From positions 19,385,512 through 19,449,511 of the forward strand of contig CM068313.1 of the NCBI GenBank assembly GCA_034766995.1: DNA of 64,000 nucleotides, read 5' to 3'. Both the position numbers and the translations under genes were made by a program. Positions 24,504-36,518 of this stretch are shown here, piece by piece (position 1 is the first letter of the stretch; every line of letters starts with the position of its first letter). The notes beneath the pieces were generated by a model. That model did no database searches. It was not told where the DNA came from and was given only the letters and a program-made list of their open reading frames with translations. The stretch is from Acanthacorydalis orientalis. Taxonomy: Eukaryota > Arthropoda > Insecta > Megaloptera > Corydalidae.

Positions 24504-25165
24504 GCTTTAAAAGAAATGTGTGTTCTTATAAAAAGTGTGATATAAACGCACGAGTCCGCATGATGGATTGAAGCAAACCTGTTACGATGATGATGCTTAT
24601 GTTAAAGAAGTGTGTCAATGTTTGAATACAATTTTCAATCAGTTTTCCAATACGAATTTTCATACTTTATGTATATGTCATATTCTGACAGAGTGGGAAA
24701 TGATTTAAACGTGTATTCGGCATAGAAAAATATTTTTATGAGAACTTTTTTGTTGACGAAACGATTGTCGTCAATAACTTCGAAAATATAATCTCTTTTA
24801 TGTTGGTTTTAATTTGTTTCGTTTTGCTACTTTCTATATAACGTTTTTTTTAATATTATTGTTGAGTGGAAAACTTGCCGACATATTTTTTTATACAAGA
24901 ATGTATATTTTTGTTATTAATACAAACAAGTTAGACTTGTGACTTGTTATACAAATAAACTCGTATGCATACATTTTTGTGTATGGAAAAATAAACATAT
25001 TTATAGAATTTTATAAGGAATTATTGATGTTTATTTATTAGTCCTGTGTATAATCACTATATAAATATAATTTTATGTAAGATCATGTAATTTTTATTAT
25101 CTTATAAATATTAACTTGTTCACATCTTAATAAAGTATAAAATGATAATTAACACACGTATAAAT

Positions 25166-25168
<3 letters not shown>

Positions 25169-25207
<39 letters not shown>

Positions 25208-25231
25208 TGTATATATATATATATATATATG
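25169..25231. repeat. (AT)n microsatellite, interrupted
   Basis: Two AT runs joined by ACATATATGT, itself a short palindrome. Confidence 0.96.
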
Positions 25232-25486
25232 TTTATATATATAAATTGGCATTTATAACAAGATTTTTGATGGAATGTTGATATTAGCAATAAAAAATAT
25301 AATAGAATTATATATAAAAAATATAAATTTTGTAGAGAAATTAATTAAAATAACAGATTTAGTATTTGATATTATTTCATAATAGTTTCAACATTAAAAA
25401 ATGTATTTATTTTCTCTTAAGAAACACTAACATTTGGATAAAAATGTATGAATTAATAAAATTCCTTTGGATCCATGCATATATCT

Positions 25487-25490
<4 letters not shown>

Positions 25491-25540
<50 letters not shown>

Positions 25541-25558
25541 CGTGTGTGTATGTGTGTA
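25491..25558. repeat. Compound (TA)n-(GT)n microsatellite
   Basis: TA repeats to 25525 pass into GT repeats with one CG and one AT step. Confidence 0.96.
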
Positions 25559-25840
25559 TAATACTATTTAGTGCAATAAAAATAAATTAACAAAATGTTT
25601 CTATAAATGTACTTCTATTATGATGCAAACTGAATAATGTTTTATGCTAATTTTATTATACGTTCATTAACTTATAAACTTGTTTTATTTGCTGATTTTA
25701 TTTTATGTACGTTTATTATTTATGCAAATTTTAAACGTTCTTTTAGACAAAACCTCTATACGTAGTTTTTAAGAAATCAATGAAGAAATCACTACATGAT
25801 TGAAAATAAAACTTTATATATAAAGTCCATAGTAACAGCA

Positions 25841-26085
25841 CTGAAGGTAATGCGCTTCAGACTGAATAATAGGTGTTCCAATAAAGTTAATAAAAATGTG
25901 CACAATCTGCATTGATATCAATGAACCTATTTCCTTATGCTAGCTGTCTGATACAGTTATACAACGAAAGCTTTTCATATTGTACTTGTAAAAGCTTTTG
26001 CTTTATTTCCATACTCCACTTCCTGCCGAAACAACCTGACTGTACGAACGTCAAAGGAGATTATTAGTGTTCACCTACTATATAC
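25841..26085. other. GC-richer island with repeated AAAGCTTTT
   Basis: AAAGCTTTT and AAAAGCTTTT lie about 25 bp apart (near 25966-26000) and can pair as an inverted repeat. A C/T-rich stretch near 26008-26030 follows. No open frame with splice support. Confidence 0.3.
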
Positions 26086-26279
26086 CCGTTGTTTGATGGA
26101 TTTATTCTCAGCAGATACGAAATATCTTTCTTTCAATTCAATTCGTTTCGTTGGGAATTTATTTTCTTTTACAGTCAAAGCACTCATCGTAACGCAGCTT
26201 AATTATTGGTTTATGTATCTTGTGATGTACGTTTTATTTTATTGTGAAGATACTATATTCAATTTATATTCATAAATTT

Positions 26280-26323
<44 letters not shown>

Positions 26324-26437
26324 GAAGTAGTACAAAATGACATTTATATATCTATGATATTAAATCTAAGGTCACTGAATTATTCGTCTACTCATTGTGA
26401 AGAAAAGTTATCAGTTTTGTGATTCAGAACATAAATA
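26086..26437. other. A+T-rich spacer
   Basis: Contains (TA)n at 26286-26320 and a featureless 60-codon frame at 26093-26275. Confidence 0.8.
26286..26320. repeat. (TA)n microsatellite
   Basis: 35 bp, uninterrupted, 118 bp upstream of the mariner element. Confidence 0.96.
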
Positions 26438-27002
26438 TTAGGTTGGTAGGAAAATAATTGTGGATTTTATTTTCTGAATACTATCCTTATTTTTTCCAAT
26501 GAGCCATTTCATCGTGTTCATGTTAATATCATTTTAAAATGAATTTTTCGGTTATATTTTGGTAATATCGACTTTGGATTTATTATTAATTTTGATTCAA
26601 ATTGGGGAGTTGAATTAAAGATGGAAAAGAAGCAAATAAGAGAAAAAAAAATTGTACTAGTTTAAAATAGGTGGTAAATCTGTAAAAACTGGTCGTAAAT
26701 TAAACGATGCTTTTGGTCTGTCTATGAATGTACGATGCAATGGTGGTTTAAAAATTTTGTTCTGGGGACGAGAGTCTTGAAGATGAAGAATACTCTGTGC
26801 CTCCTTCTTCAATTTATAACGACCAATTGAAAGCGTTAGTTGGATCAGAACAATGCACGATAATTTGAAAACTTACCTAAAAGTTAGGCGTTGGTCATCC
26901 AAAAGTTTGGGACCACTTAAAACAGCTAGGAAAATTCAAAAAAGGGAAAAATGTACATGAATTTCAAGGTCATAAACGGAAATTATTTTTCTACCAATCT
27001 AA
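26438..27002 (+). mobile_element. Internally deleted mariner element (Tc1/mariner superfamily)
   Basis: Ends are imperfect terminal inverted repeats: TTAGGTTGGTAGGAAAATAA at the left, and the right end inverted reads TTAGATTGGTAGAAAAATAA. Both are flanked by TA (26436-26437 and 27003-27004), the target duplication of this superfamily. At 565 bp it is under half the usual 1.25-1.35 kb. Inside, a transposase-like ATG at 26621 starts MEKKQIRE but hits a stop after 14 codons. In other frames GDESLEDEE appears at 26764, followed by an NDQLKAL segment, then LGVGHPKVWDHLKQLGK from 26884, the N-terminal helix-turn-helix region. The coding sequence then jumps to the right terminus, so the catalytic D,D34D domain is gone. 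It is non-autonomous and dead. The motif wording is closest to my recollection of the cecropia/mellifera type mariners. Confidence 0.92.
26621..26990 (+). pseudogene. Mariner transposase remnant (N-terminal DNA-binding part only)
   Basis: At least two frameshifts or stops split the remnant: the start segment (26621-26665), the acidic GDESLEDEE segment (26764 onward) and the helix-turn-helix segment (26884-26937) lie in different frames. The whole catalytic C-terminal two-thirds is missing between about 26950 and the right terminal repeat. Confidence 0.85.
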
Positions 27003-27525
27003 TATTTTTATAAGTAAGTGTACTTTTGTTTCATTTTAAAGGTGACACATTTTATTGTAAATGTTCATTTACTCTTTCTGAGAAATAATCATTTATAATT
27101 AAAAAATAATGCAATAACAAAAATTATAAGTTTTAACTTTTTGTATATATAAAATATTCACTTGCAAATTAATATTATTCTAATCTTCACATGTAAATTA
27201 AATTTATATTTATAATTTATATATATATATATATAAGAGAATGTTCAAATATAAAAATAATTAGTAATGTCTTATTCAAATTTTTAATACTAATTTTTTT
27301 AAAAACAATATTTTTAGAAAAAAATGATATTTGTCTAACATTGCTATCAAATATTACCAGGGGCGAATGAAAGTTTGGAAATTTGTTATATCCAAACAGC
27401 AGTAAGTATAAAAAATAATTCAAAATATTATTATTAATTAATTTCTTAAAAAGATTTACAATAAAGTATAATTTATTTAACCAATAATACCCATAACGAA
27501 TAAAATAATGAAACAAAACCTGATA

Positions 27526-27557
<32 letters not shown>

Positions 27558-28010
27558 ACATACATAGAAAGATACATTACTGAAGGCTAACATATTTAAA
27601 CTTAAAATTTGACACTTTAAATTTAAAATTTGAATCAGTTTGACCAAATATTTGATAAATTATAACTTTCTAAGCTAAATATACATGATAATGAGCTCAA
27701 TATATGATGTTATGATTAACTAAAATTTAAATTTTTAGAATGTAATTTGAAAAGAGAATTTTAAAAATTGTGACAATAAATATATTGAAAATAAATGTAT
27801 TAGTGAGTTCAATTAACAGTATTGCATTTTTTATAGGATATTAAAAAGTCAATAAATGAAATTTAAATACTAAATTGATAATAAATATAAGTTAACAACG
27901 TTTATGAGAACTTATCACAATATCATTTTACAGTAATTTATTATTAAAATGTATGCGAATCAAACAACTTGAGATGAAAAAAATCATATCAAAAATGTTT
28001 GAATGGCAGA
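27003..28010. other. A+T-rich spacer
   Basis: Contains short (TA)n tracts at 27218-27235 and 27533-27558. A 99-codon minus-strand frame (27217-27516) lies between and partly inside them; it is Ile/Leu/Asn/Phe-rich and has no domain. TAAAATTTGA is repeated twice near 27604 and 27626. Confidence 0.8.
27533..27558. repeat. (TA)n microsatellite
   Basis: About 26 bp, then CATACATAG. Confidence 0.93.
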
Positions 28011-28240
28011 TCGTCTCCATATCAAAGACTCTTTGCAATTCATTTGACAATATAAGTTTAATATTTAAGCTGTAGTCTCGTATCTTAGAACTGCCATTCA
28101 AATCGAAGAATATATCCGATTACAACATAAAGTATCAGGTACAAGCGTTGTCATATAAGCGTAGCAACGGGAGGTAACGACTAAAGCTCTGTAACACAAT
28201 AGCAGATTACGTATACGGACGAGACAAGACACCATTTGAA
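28011..28240. other. GC-richer island, unassigned
   Basis: Mixed composition with CpG words near 28150-28230. The longest plus frame is about 28 codons and ends at 28162, with no clear acceptor. Confidence 0.3.
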
Positions 28241-30090
28241 TTTTTATTGTATTATTTATTGTTCTTACGGTTACTAGACATTACAGTTTGTTTGCAAATT
28301 GGTTAGATAAACAAAAAGAAAATACAGTTTTACTTGACATGTTATACATTACTGTAATGTTATAGATCTCTTTAAATGTAATGTTTTGAATCTTCGAAGT
28401 ATCAGAATAAATTTACATTGACAGAGAAATCATTAAATATCAATAACATGTTTTATCGTTCGTGTATAAATAGAATCATTAAAAATTGAATAGAATGTAC
28501 ATACATTAACTATTTATAAAAATAACTATGCATGTATTAATAAAAATAAAGTACTTTAGGCGGATCAATATTTTCAATTAATATTTATTTGCACTTAACT
28601 TATTAGTTGACATCTTAATACTTATAAATTAACTGAAACTGAATAAAAAATATTTAATCATTTTCTAGAAATATTTTTTTTCATTCTATTAGCATATTTC
28701 AACTTAAATCAAATATATTATTACCTATCATACATAATATACTTTTTAATATTACTTTAATAATATTTTATTATAAAAATAATCAGAATACAGTACTCTG
28801 ATTATTTTTATAGTAAAAGATTGTTAAAGAAAATATTAAAAAATATATAATAGAATATAATGAGCGACTCGTGATATTTGTTATCGTCATTATTAAATAA
28901 TCAAATGTAACAGTACAGTTCTTAATAATAAAATTACGACGGTAACAACCGTCTAGTTCATTTTAAAAAGAATTTTTGAATGAACATTTTTTTTATTATT
29001 TCACTTCATAGATAATATTTTTTTAGAACGTATTTGTAGTTTTGTACTATCTTTAGGTCAACCATAATTTTTAAGGTATTTATTTTAACCATTTTTGTCT
29101 TGTGGTATTAGATATTTAAATAAATCAAATAATTTCAATGATTTTTTTTAAAAAATATTTGTTTATTTTTTCAAATAAACATTTTTTTCTCCTATATTTG
29201 TTTATATAATAATTTTGTTCTTTATGCCATATCTTCATTTTATTAGTTGTTTTCTATAAACAAAAACAAAATTTATAAATTCTTTACATTGATTAAGATG
29301 TAATTAGTTTTTTATTGGATACTGTTGTAGAAAAAACTTACATTTATGTATTGCTATTGTATTTAATACGGAATCTGATAAGGTCAGATTTCTGACGCAA
29401 CTTTTTATGAAATTCTTGTAAAATTAAATTTATAATTATATTTCTGTAAATATTTTTCGTCATTAGTACAGCTTAATTTTCTTTACAATTCATTCAATAA
29501 ATATCGCATGTAATTGTGTTAGTAAAATATTTATAGAATTTTTCATTGTTTTAAATTTAATGGATTTTTTATTAATTACTATTGAATAATAATTTATTAT
29601 ATTTCAATGTACGTAATGCCTTCTTTCGAAGAAATTTATATAATTTAATATTTAAATCAGCAGACACAAAAAAAATAATATTCATAGTTTTATACGTAGA
29701 ATTATTATTTAAAAAATTAAATATATTTAATTACTTTTTTAAAACACTTATTATTTCAATTTCAAATTCATTAAATATTTGATATTAAAGAGCATTTGTT
29801 TTGTGAATTGTTTGTAATTATAGTATAAAAAGAGGATTTTTAAATACATCAGAGAAAAACTGAGATTTTTTAAGAAAAAGCGTATAATTAAACAAGTAAG
29901 ATTGATGAATAAAGAAATAAAACGAACAAAATAATTGAGGTACAATAAACGTCAAAATTGTCATCAGTTTGTCGTTGACAAAATTAACAAAAGTCATTCT
30001 TTAAAATGATTGCAAAGAAATGAAAACAATAAAAAAATATATAAAAAATCGTCTCTCTTGTTATTTCAACGTTTGAAAATTAAAAATTAC
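28241..30090. other. A+T-rich spacer with a perfect hairpin
   Basis: Contains the 16-bp-stem hairpin at 28772-28812. Two 60-66 codon frames (29582-29782 plus, 29751-29945 minus) overlap tail to tail and look like A/T artefacts. No long (AT)n tract occurs here, which is unusual for this window. Confidence 0.8.
28772..28812. repeat. Perfect inverted repeat, 16-bp stem
   Basis: TATAAAAATAATCAGA (28772-28787) and its exact complement TCTGATTATTTTTATA (28797-28812) flank a 9-nt loop, ATACAGTAC. It is too short and A/T-rich for a usual pre-miRNA. It could be a cruciform or a tiny remnant of an inverted-repeat element. Confidence 0.9.
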
Positions 30091-30475
30091 AACAGAGAAC
30101 AGTAGTCAGTGAAACCTTCGTTATTATTGTTTTTCTAATAAAATACGTATCCTTGTTGAACGACGAGTAAAGAAATGAGAAATTCTTTTTCGAAGAAATT
30201 TTCAACGAGCAGCACTCACTGTCTGAAGAATGATGGGGAAAATATTAAAATATAAAAGACAATTTAAATGCCAACCTCTGCAATGTTTATCCAGTATTGA
30301 TTATCAGGGATATTCAGAGCTCCCCACCAAAGCCGGACGCATACAAATACAATTTCTGCTGTGGCTTGTGTAGTGGTGCTCACTGTGTGATTAAAGCGGT
30401 TTATTCACCAATTACTGTAACGTGTTGATTTGCCTGTCCGACGTTTTAGTTTATTTCGTTTGAGATGTAATCGAA
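30091..30475. other. GC-richer island with a 59-codon Cys-rich frame
   Basis: Background rises from A/T-rich to mixed composition between two spacer blocks. The right half holds the open frame listed separately; the left half has no frame or motif that I recognise. Confidence 0.35.
30249..30428 (+). other. Candidate exon or chance open frame, Cys-rich
   Basis: Open for 59 codons from after TAA (30246-30248) to TGA (30426-30428), with no ATG. The peptide has a balanced composition unlike translated A/T noise. It holds a Cys cluster, NFCCGLCSGAHC, at residues 35-46 and a final Cys. A possible 3' splice site (TTTATCCAG ending at 30294) would begin an exon in this frame. No family is recognised. 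Confidence 0.15.
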
Positions 30476-31370
30476 TACCATATTATCATTTATTATGATT
30501 GCGATACATTTAATATTTATGTATAAATTTATATTACAATATATTTGTTGTTTCTAAATTTGACATGAATCCACATTTTTCGTTCTCTTTCAAAAATTGA
30601 TTTTTTGATTATTACCTACATTATATAATAAATTAATATTCGAATGTTATAAATACCAATTAGAATTTAAAAAAATCCTTAAACATATTTGTCTTTCAGT
30701 AAATGATTTAACATAAAATCTTTTCATTAAAAATAAATAGTTACTCCGATCATTTCAATGAATATCTGAATGAATAAATATTATGTACAAATATTTTTTT
30801 ACTGATTTATTCATGAAGTCTTTGATAGTCTGTGATTTTTTCCTCGTCATTGATTTCTGACAAAAATGTTATTTTTAGAGTAAAATTTTCGGATTTTAAC
30901 ATGAAAATATTTTTATATGGAAATATTTCATTATAGTTTAAATTAAGTATAAAATGTCAAAAGTACAACATTGAAATCTAATTTACAAATTTTTGTAATG
31001 TTAATAAAGTTTAAAAGTTATGCTAACTTTGTAATGGCATACATGAATTTTAATAATTATTTATAATAGGATTTTTGATTATTTACAATTATATATTTCT
31101 CATCATTAAAATTAAATATTCTGATATTGTATTTTAAACTTTTTCAGTTTTTTTTTTATTGGAAAAATCATTAAATGATTATAACTGAAAGAATATAAAA
31201 AGATGTAATTATTTTTTCGTTATTCATAAAAGGAAAGCTATTTATAAATAACATTATAAATACATCAAAATAAAATGTGATAATTTTATACAATTTGTTT
31301 AAAAGGGATTCGATTAAATAAACATGAGTTCAAAATTATAAATAATAATCCATCGTTATTATTTTTAATA

Positions 31371-31409
<39 letters not shown>

Positions 31410-33360
31410 TTATATTGCTTTTAGATCAGAAATTGAGCTTAATTATCATATTTACATAATTAAAATATACTGGAAAATTTAATTTTTATAACGTAAATAC
31501 ATTGATCAATAAATTACAGCTACATGGTTCATAGATCATTATTTAAATTGATGAGTATAACTATTTGTAACGATATTTCTTAGAAAGCTAGTATTTTTCA
31601 GGAATTTATAATTATCTTATTTAAATTGTTGATAATTGTGAAAATAATGAATATCGGTTTGATAATTTTAAATTAGAATGTGCCACTTAGTTGTAAGATT
31701 ATTTAAATAAGGACTTTACTAAAAAATATGCTATCAAATTAGAAAAAAATATAATTAATTTCATAAAAAACTATTGTTAGTAAAGTATCACTATTAAAAT
31801 CTATTAACAGGTATATACTTAATAATCTGTTTACTAGATATGCATAATTAACCTAGGTAGAAAAATAATTTTGATAATGTACCATATTTTTTGTAATTTG
31901 TAAAAATATTTCTCTAAATAGTTCATTTTTAATCATTAACGTCAATGAGAGTATTCATATAATACATGCTTCTAATTTAAAAATAATTAAAAGCTTATAC
32001 TTGTGTTAATATTTCAAATTACATACATATTTATTTTAAATACAGTTTCTACAGGTTCACAGTTAAATATCATAAATATATATATATTACTTAATTTTTG
32101 TTTTTTTGTCATTTTAAACATGTTTGAAAGTGTTTTAATATATACACACACACACATATATATATATATATTAAAAAGTAAATGTATTTGTTTAATTTTT
32201 CATTCAAAAATATTTCTAAAAATATTCTGAATATCAACTACTTGTTGAATGAGTGTGATATTAAAATAAAAAGGAGTTTGAAAACAACAGATAATTAATT
32301 GTTATAAAAATGTGATTAAAAATTAAATTGCTATATGTTTTAATTTAAACTGAGTTATAATTGAATGAAATTGAAATAGATAAAATAAAAAACGCACTTT
32401 AAAAATATATTTTAAATAAATACGTTCTTCTAAATTTAATTTTAATCAAAATACATTGCTGCCAATAGTTTCTCTACTTTCAGAAAAAGTAATTTTAACC
32501 AATATCTTGAATTTCAGAAGTGTCTTTATATTTGTTTTATGTCACTTATTATGTTAAATAGATTATAATTAATTAATATTTCAATTTTGAGAATTTAAAA
32601 ATGCAGAATATGTTAAATAAAATGAATAAGGTAAATGTGTGGTTATTTCATAATTACTGAAAATTTTATGAAAAATATCAACTGATATATTGTCGTGATG
32701 CAAACTTCATTCATTTTTATTTAAATTTTCTAGTCTTTTTATCTAATTATATTGAAAAAACGAGTTGAAAATTACGATATTAATTTTTATTTATTATATT
32801 CTCCATTGAAAGAAATTCTCAATACATAAATCAAAAGAACAAGTATTGACTTATAGAAAAATAATACAAAAATATATTAATATAAAAAATATGAATCTTA
32901 TAAACTTGTTGAATGAAAATAATTAAAATTTCCAACAGTAGAAGAGGCAATGTTAACTACAAACATTTATTTATGGGCCTTGTATAAAAATTCACATATT
33001 TGGCCGGAAAATTTTTGAACAATAATTTAAAATAAAGTAAATTTCTGGCAATTATGTTGATGGTTTTAATGATTTTATAAAAGAACGCAGAAAAAATAAC
33101 TTATTAGCTCTTTTGACATATTTACTGATACAAATAGGAATGTTTTAAATAGAATTGTAAATGTTATAATCAAATTGTAATAAATAATCTAATCAAGAAA
33201 TTTCAGATGAAGGAAACAAACAATAGATTTGAAAAAATACAGATTTGCAATATCTTCAAGATGAAATTCTATTATGTATATAAACAAAAGTCAATACTGT
33301 AAATAGTTAAACATTAAAGCATCCGAAAACAATCGAAAAAATATTGATATATACCACACA
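30476..33360. other. A+T-rich spacer
   Basis: Contains (TA)n at 31372-31406 and a short CA/TA run at 32140-32171. The 75-codon frame at 32003-32230 crosses the latter and has no features. No gene signal in 2.9 kb. Confidence 0.85.
31372..31406. repeat. (TA)n microsatellite
   Basis: 35 bp, uninterrupted. Confidence 0.96.
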
Positions 33361-33705
33361 TACCAAATAATTCAATCATACGGTATGCACCGCAACTCGA
33401 AACATTGAGCTGCACTACAGCATCCTTCTCGTTAGGTGATACTAGAGGTTAAGTAGAGCGTGAACTAGAGATTGCTGTTCACCACAACCTCACATGCTGG
33501 ACAGAGACAAACTGCAAATCCTTCGACATCAGATAGCCGTTCTCTGTAAGTAGTATCGCTCACAGTGCCATAGGTCAATGCTTAACTGGACGACGTCTCG
33601 ATCTGGGCTAGAGTTTCTATTCGTTGCGAACTTCATTGAAATAACCGTGCTTTTCAAACAGTCGCGACGTTTCATTAAGTCGGATATACCTGAACAAATG
33701 GCTAT
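33361..33705. other. GC-richer island with possible first exon
   Basis: About 345 bp with several CpG and GACGTC-like words. At 33494 an ATG opens MLDRDKLQILRHQIAVL and runs 52 nt to CTCT, followed by a perfect GTAAGT donor (33546-33551). Upstream the frame is open for nine further codons. The last exon base is T rather than G, which weakens the site. The rest has no long frame. Confidence 0.3.
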
Positions 33706-34175
33706 ATATATATATATATATATAAATGGACATATGTGGTCCTAATAAAATACATAGAAATTATGAAACAATTCTTTACAAAAGTTCTTATGAAAACATA
33801 TAGTAGGCATTTATGAGACATTTCCTAATATATTGAAATATTTTTTTCAAATATACAAAATATAAATTAATTATTAATTAATTTCTTAAATATGTTAAAG
33901 AAATTTATGTGAAACTTAAAGAAAATTTGTAGTATTTAATCTATTTCGTAGAGTAATTTAATACAAGATGTTTTCTTAGATGAAATTAATGGAGAATGCT
34001 TGAGTAGATATAATTAGAGTTGTTTGACAAATAATGTGAGATAAAAAAGATGCCATTATACTACTTGAGAAGAAAATAAACTTCATTCATTTTTTTTATT
34101 TAAACAGTCACGCAGTCTTCATAAATTACAAAATTCTACATAAAATTTTTGAAATGTTTTTAACTAATATATTTA

Positions 34176-34178
<3 letters not shown>
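33706..34178. other. A+T-rich spacer
   Basis: Begins with a short (TA)n tract (33704-33724). Nothing else is visible. Confidence 0.85.

Positions 34179-34179
<1 letters not shown>

Positions 34180-34252
<73 letters not shown>
34180..34252. repeat. (AT)n microsatellite, long and pure
   Basis: 73 bp of uninterrupted AT, ending 22 bp before the long palindrome. Confidence 0.98.
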
Positions 34253-34255
<3 letters not shown>

Positions 34256-34274
34256 TACTAGACATGACAATGAG

Positions 34275-34348
34275 AACTAGACATTAAAATAAGTAATGAA
34301 ATATGTATATATATATACATATTTCATTACTTATTTTAATGTCTAGTT
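34275..34348. repeat. 74-bp perfect palindrome
   Basis: The 37-bp left arm (34275-34311, starting AACTAGACATTAAAATAAGT) is the exact inverted complement of the right arm (34312-34348). No mismatch and no loop were found when the bases were paired one by one. Only the central 22 bp are alternating purine/pyrimidine; the outer 26 bp of each arm are unique sequence. A related ACTAGACATGACAATGAG word lies just upstream (34257-34274). Such palindromes extrude as cruciforms and are usually unstable. Confidence 0.97.
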
Positions 34349-34373
34349 ATGCAATAGTACTATTTTTGTGGGA

Positions 34374-34464
<91 letters not shown>
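34374..34464. repeat. (AT)n array with regular G and C interruptions
   Basis: Five AT runs separated by TATG or TACAT steps at roughly 18-bp spacing, hinting at a higher-order unit. Frames on both strands here are pure repeat translation. Confidence 0.96.
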
Positions 34465-36479
34465 AATAAAATATGTATGTGTGTTTGATTTATTATATTT
34501 TTTAACAATTAAACACTTCTTAAAACACTTTTCAATTTTAAAGGTAAATTTCATATTAAATCAAGGTTAAAAATGAACAATAAATAGTTATTAAATACTT
34601 TTGATAATAAGAATTTTATGGGTTAAGTGAAAAGTTAATTTAAAACTTTTTAGTATTTTTTGAATGAATTATAATTTTTTGCACTTTTGTTAAATTTACT
34701 TTCATAAATGAATTGATGTTCACATTTTTTTTCTTACCGAAATATTCATTAATTTTGATTATTCATTTTGATAATAGTCTATGCTCATTTTTATAGCGAA
34801 TCCATAATAATCAGAGCATAAGAGTCAAATTCTACTAAGTACAATAAAATAAATATTTAATGTGTAACAATAAAAAATTAATACATCAAATATGTTTTTC
34901 AAAGTAATTAAAAATAATATTAAACTGTGATTTTGAATATTCATATAAATATCTGTCCATACTATTACAAACATTATCGATGTTGCTAAAAATTATAGTT
35001 TTTTTACAAGTACTATGATAGCTATCTGATTTAATAAAAATATTTTAAACGTTTAACATAGTTACATACAATTAATATGATTAAATTATCAATTTATAAT
35101 TATGTATAAAATATTTCTTTTCGTTATTAAACAATAATACTTTTTTACGAAAATAACGTTTCAATGTAAGAAATATTTTTCTTTACTATGAATACACTTA
35201 TAATTTAATAATATAAACATTTAAAAAGTGAAAAGTATGTAAATAATTACTAAAATATTTTGAGTTGAATCACTACATAGAATATTAAAAAAATTCTTTC
35301 ATGAGAAATAATTATCATATAATGTCTGAAGCAATCTGAAATTATTAATATAAGAAGTGAGTATTAATTATGTAGAATAATTTTGATACTGATTAATTGA
35401 ATAGGTGCAGAATTTTATAACAATGAGTAATATACAAAAAAATAGTCTTTTTTATATTGTTATTTGCTTATATTTATATTTTTTGAAATGAAGAACATTC
35501 CGATATAAAAATTTAATTTTATACTTCAACATATTGACAATATGTGGTTAAGTAAAATGCAATAAATTCTAAATTAATGTATAGATTTTTATATTTATAC
35601 ATTTATTGATTACATTTTTTTCTAGAATATATATTTTTAATTTTATGATTATTGTTATTATTTGATAGATTGTATTATATTTTTATTTGCGAGTATTTTA
35701 TAAACGTAAAAATATATATTAAAAAAAATAATAATCGGTTAGAAAACTTCCAATTTTAAAATTAAAATTATAACGATCTCACCGAACTAAACTTTGTTCT
35801 TTTATAGAACATATATAATGACATTTATGATCACCATCTTATGATATGCGTCAGTAACTTTTTAAGACCTACTAAAGTAAAATACAGAAGTATACCGCTC
35901 TACTTCACAATTCTACTAGACTTACCGAGTTATGAACTCGTGATCTCAAAACAAGACAATGCATGTCTCTCATTTCAACTATATATTTTCTCTATAACAA
36001 TATCTCGTTTCTCGTACTACTTGCTTTCCCTTTAATTTGAAATTCCTTGGTATGTTCACAATTTATGAACGACATTTAAAAAACATGACGTTGCACTAAA
36101 TAAAGAATATAGATCATATGTCGTTTTATGCACTGCATAAAACATGCATTTCAGAAATGTCTTATACAAGTTATTATCTAGATTGTATTTTTAATATTTC
36201 TCGTAAAGATGTATACAAAATAGACTTTAAAGTCGTTCTTTGTCGTTTTGAATTTAATACATTTTTAATATTCGAGAACGTAAATTTTATCACAAAAATA
36301 TGTACATAATGTGAAACCTTTATATTATAAACATGTTTTCGTATTCATTATATATATACATGAAGAAGAACAATCCAGATAATAATAAAGCAGTACTAGC
36401 TTCATTAATTGTGTCGATACTTTTATCTATAGTATTTTTAAACATTGTTCTTTCTAAAGTAAAAACTACATTTTAAATA

Positions 36480-36480
<1 letters not shown>

Positions 36481-36516
<36 letters not shown>
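36481..36516. repeat. (AT)n microsatellite
   Basis: 36 bp, uninterrupted. Confidence 0.96.

Positions 36517-36518
<2 letters not shown>

Larger units (their letters stand above)
22741..25840. other. A+T-rich spacer with palindrome and microsatellites
   Basis: Contains the 44-bp palindrome at 22962-23005, (AT)n tracts at 24434-24503 and 25169-25231 and an AT-to-GT tract at 25491-25558. A weakly GC-richer patch at 24540-24720 shows no frame or motif. Nothing gene-like is seen. Confidence 0.85.

Noticed and set aside
27217..27516. 99-codon minus-strand frame downstream of the mariner
   Set aside because: It lies outside the terminal repeats, shares no transposase motif, has A/T-noise composition, and begins in a TA tract.
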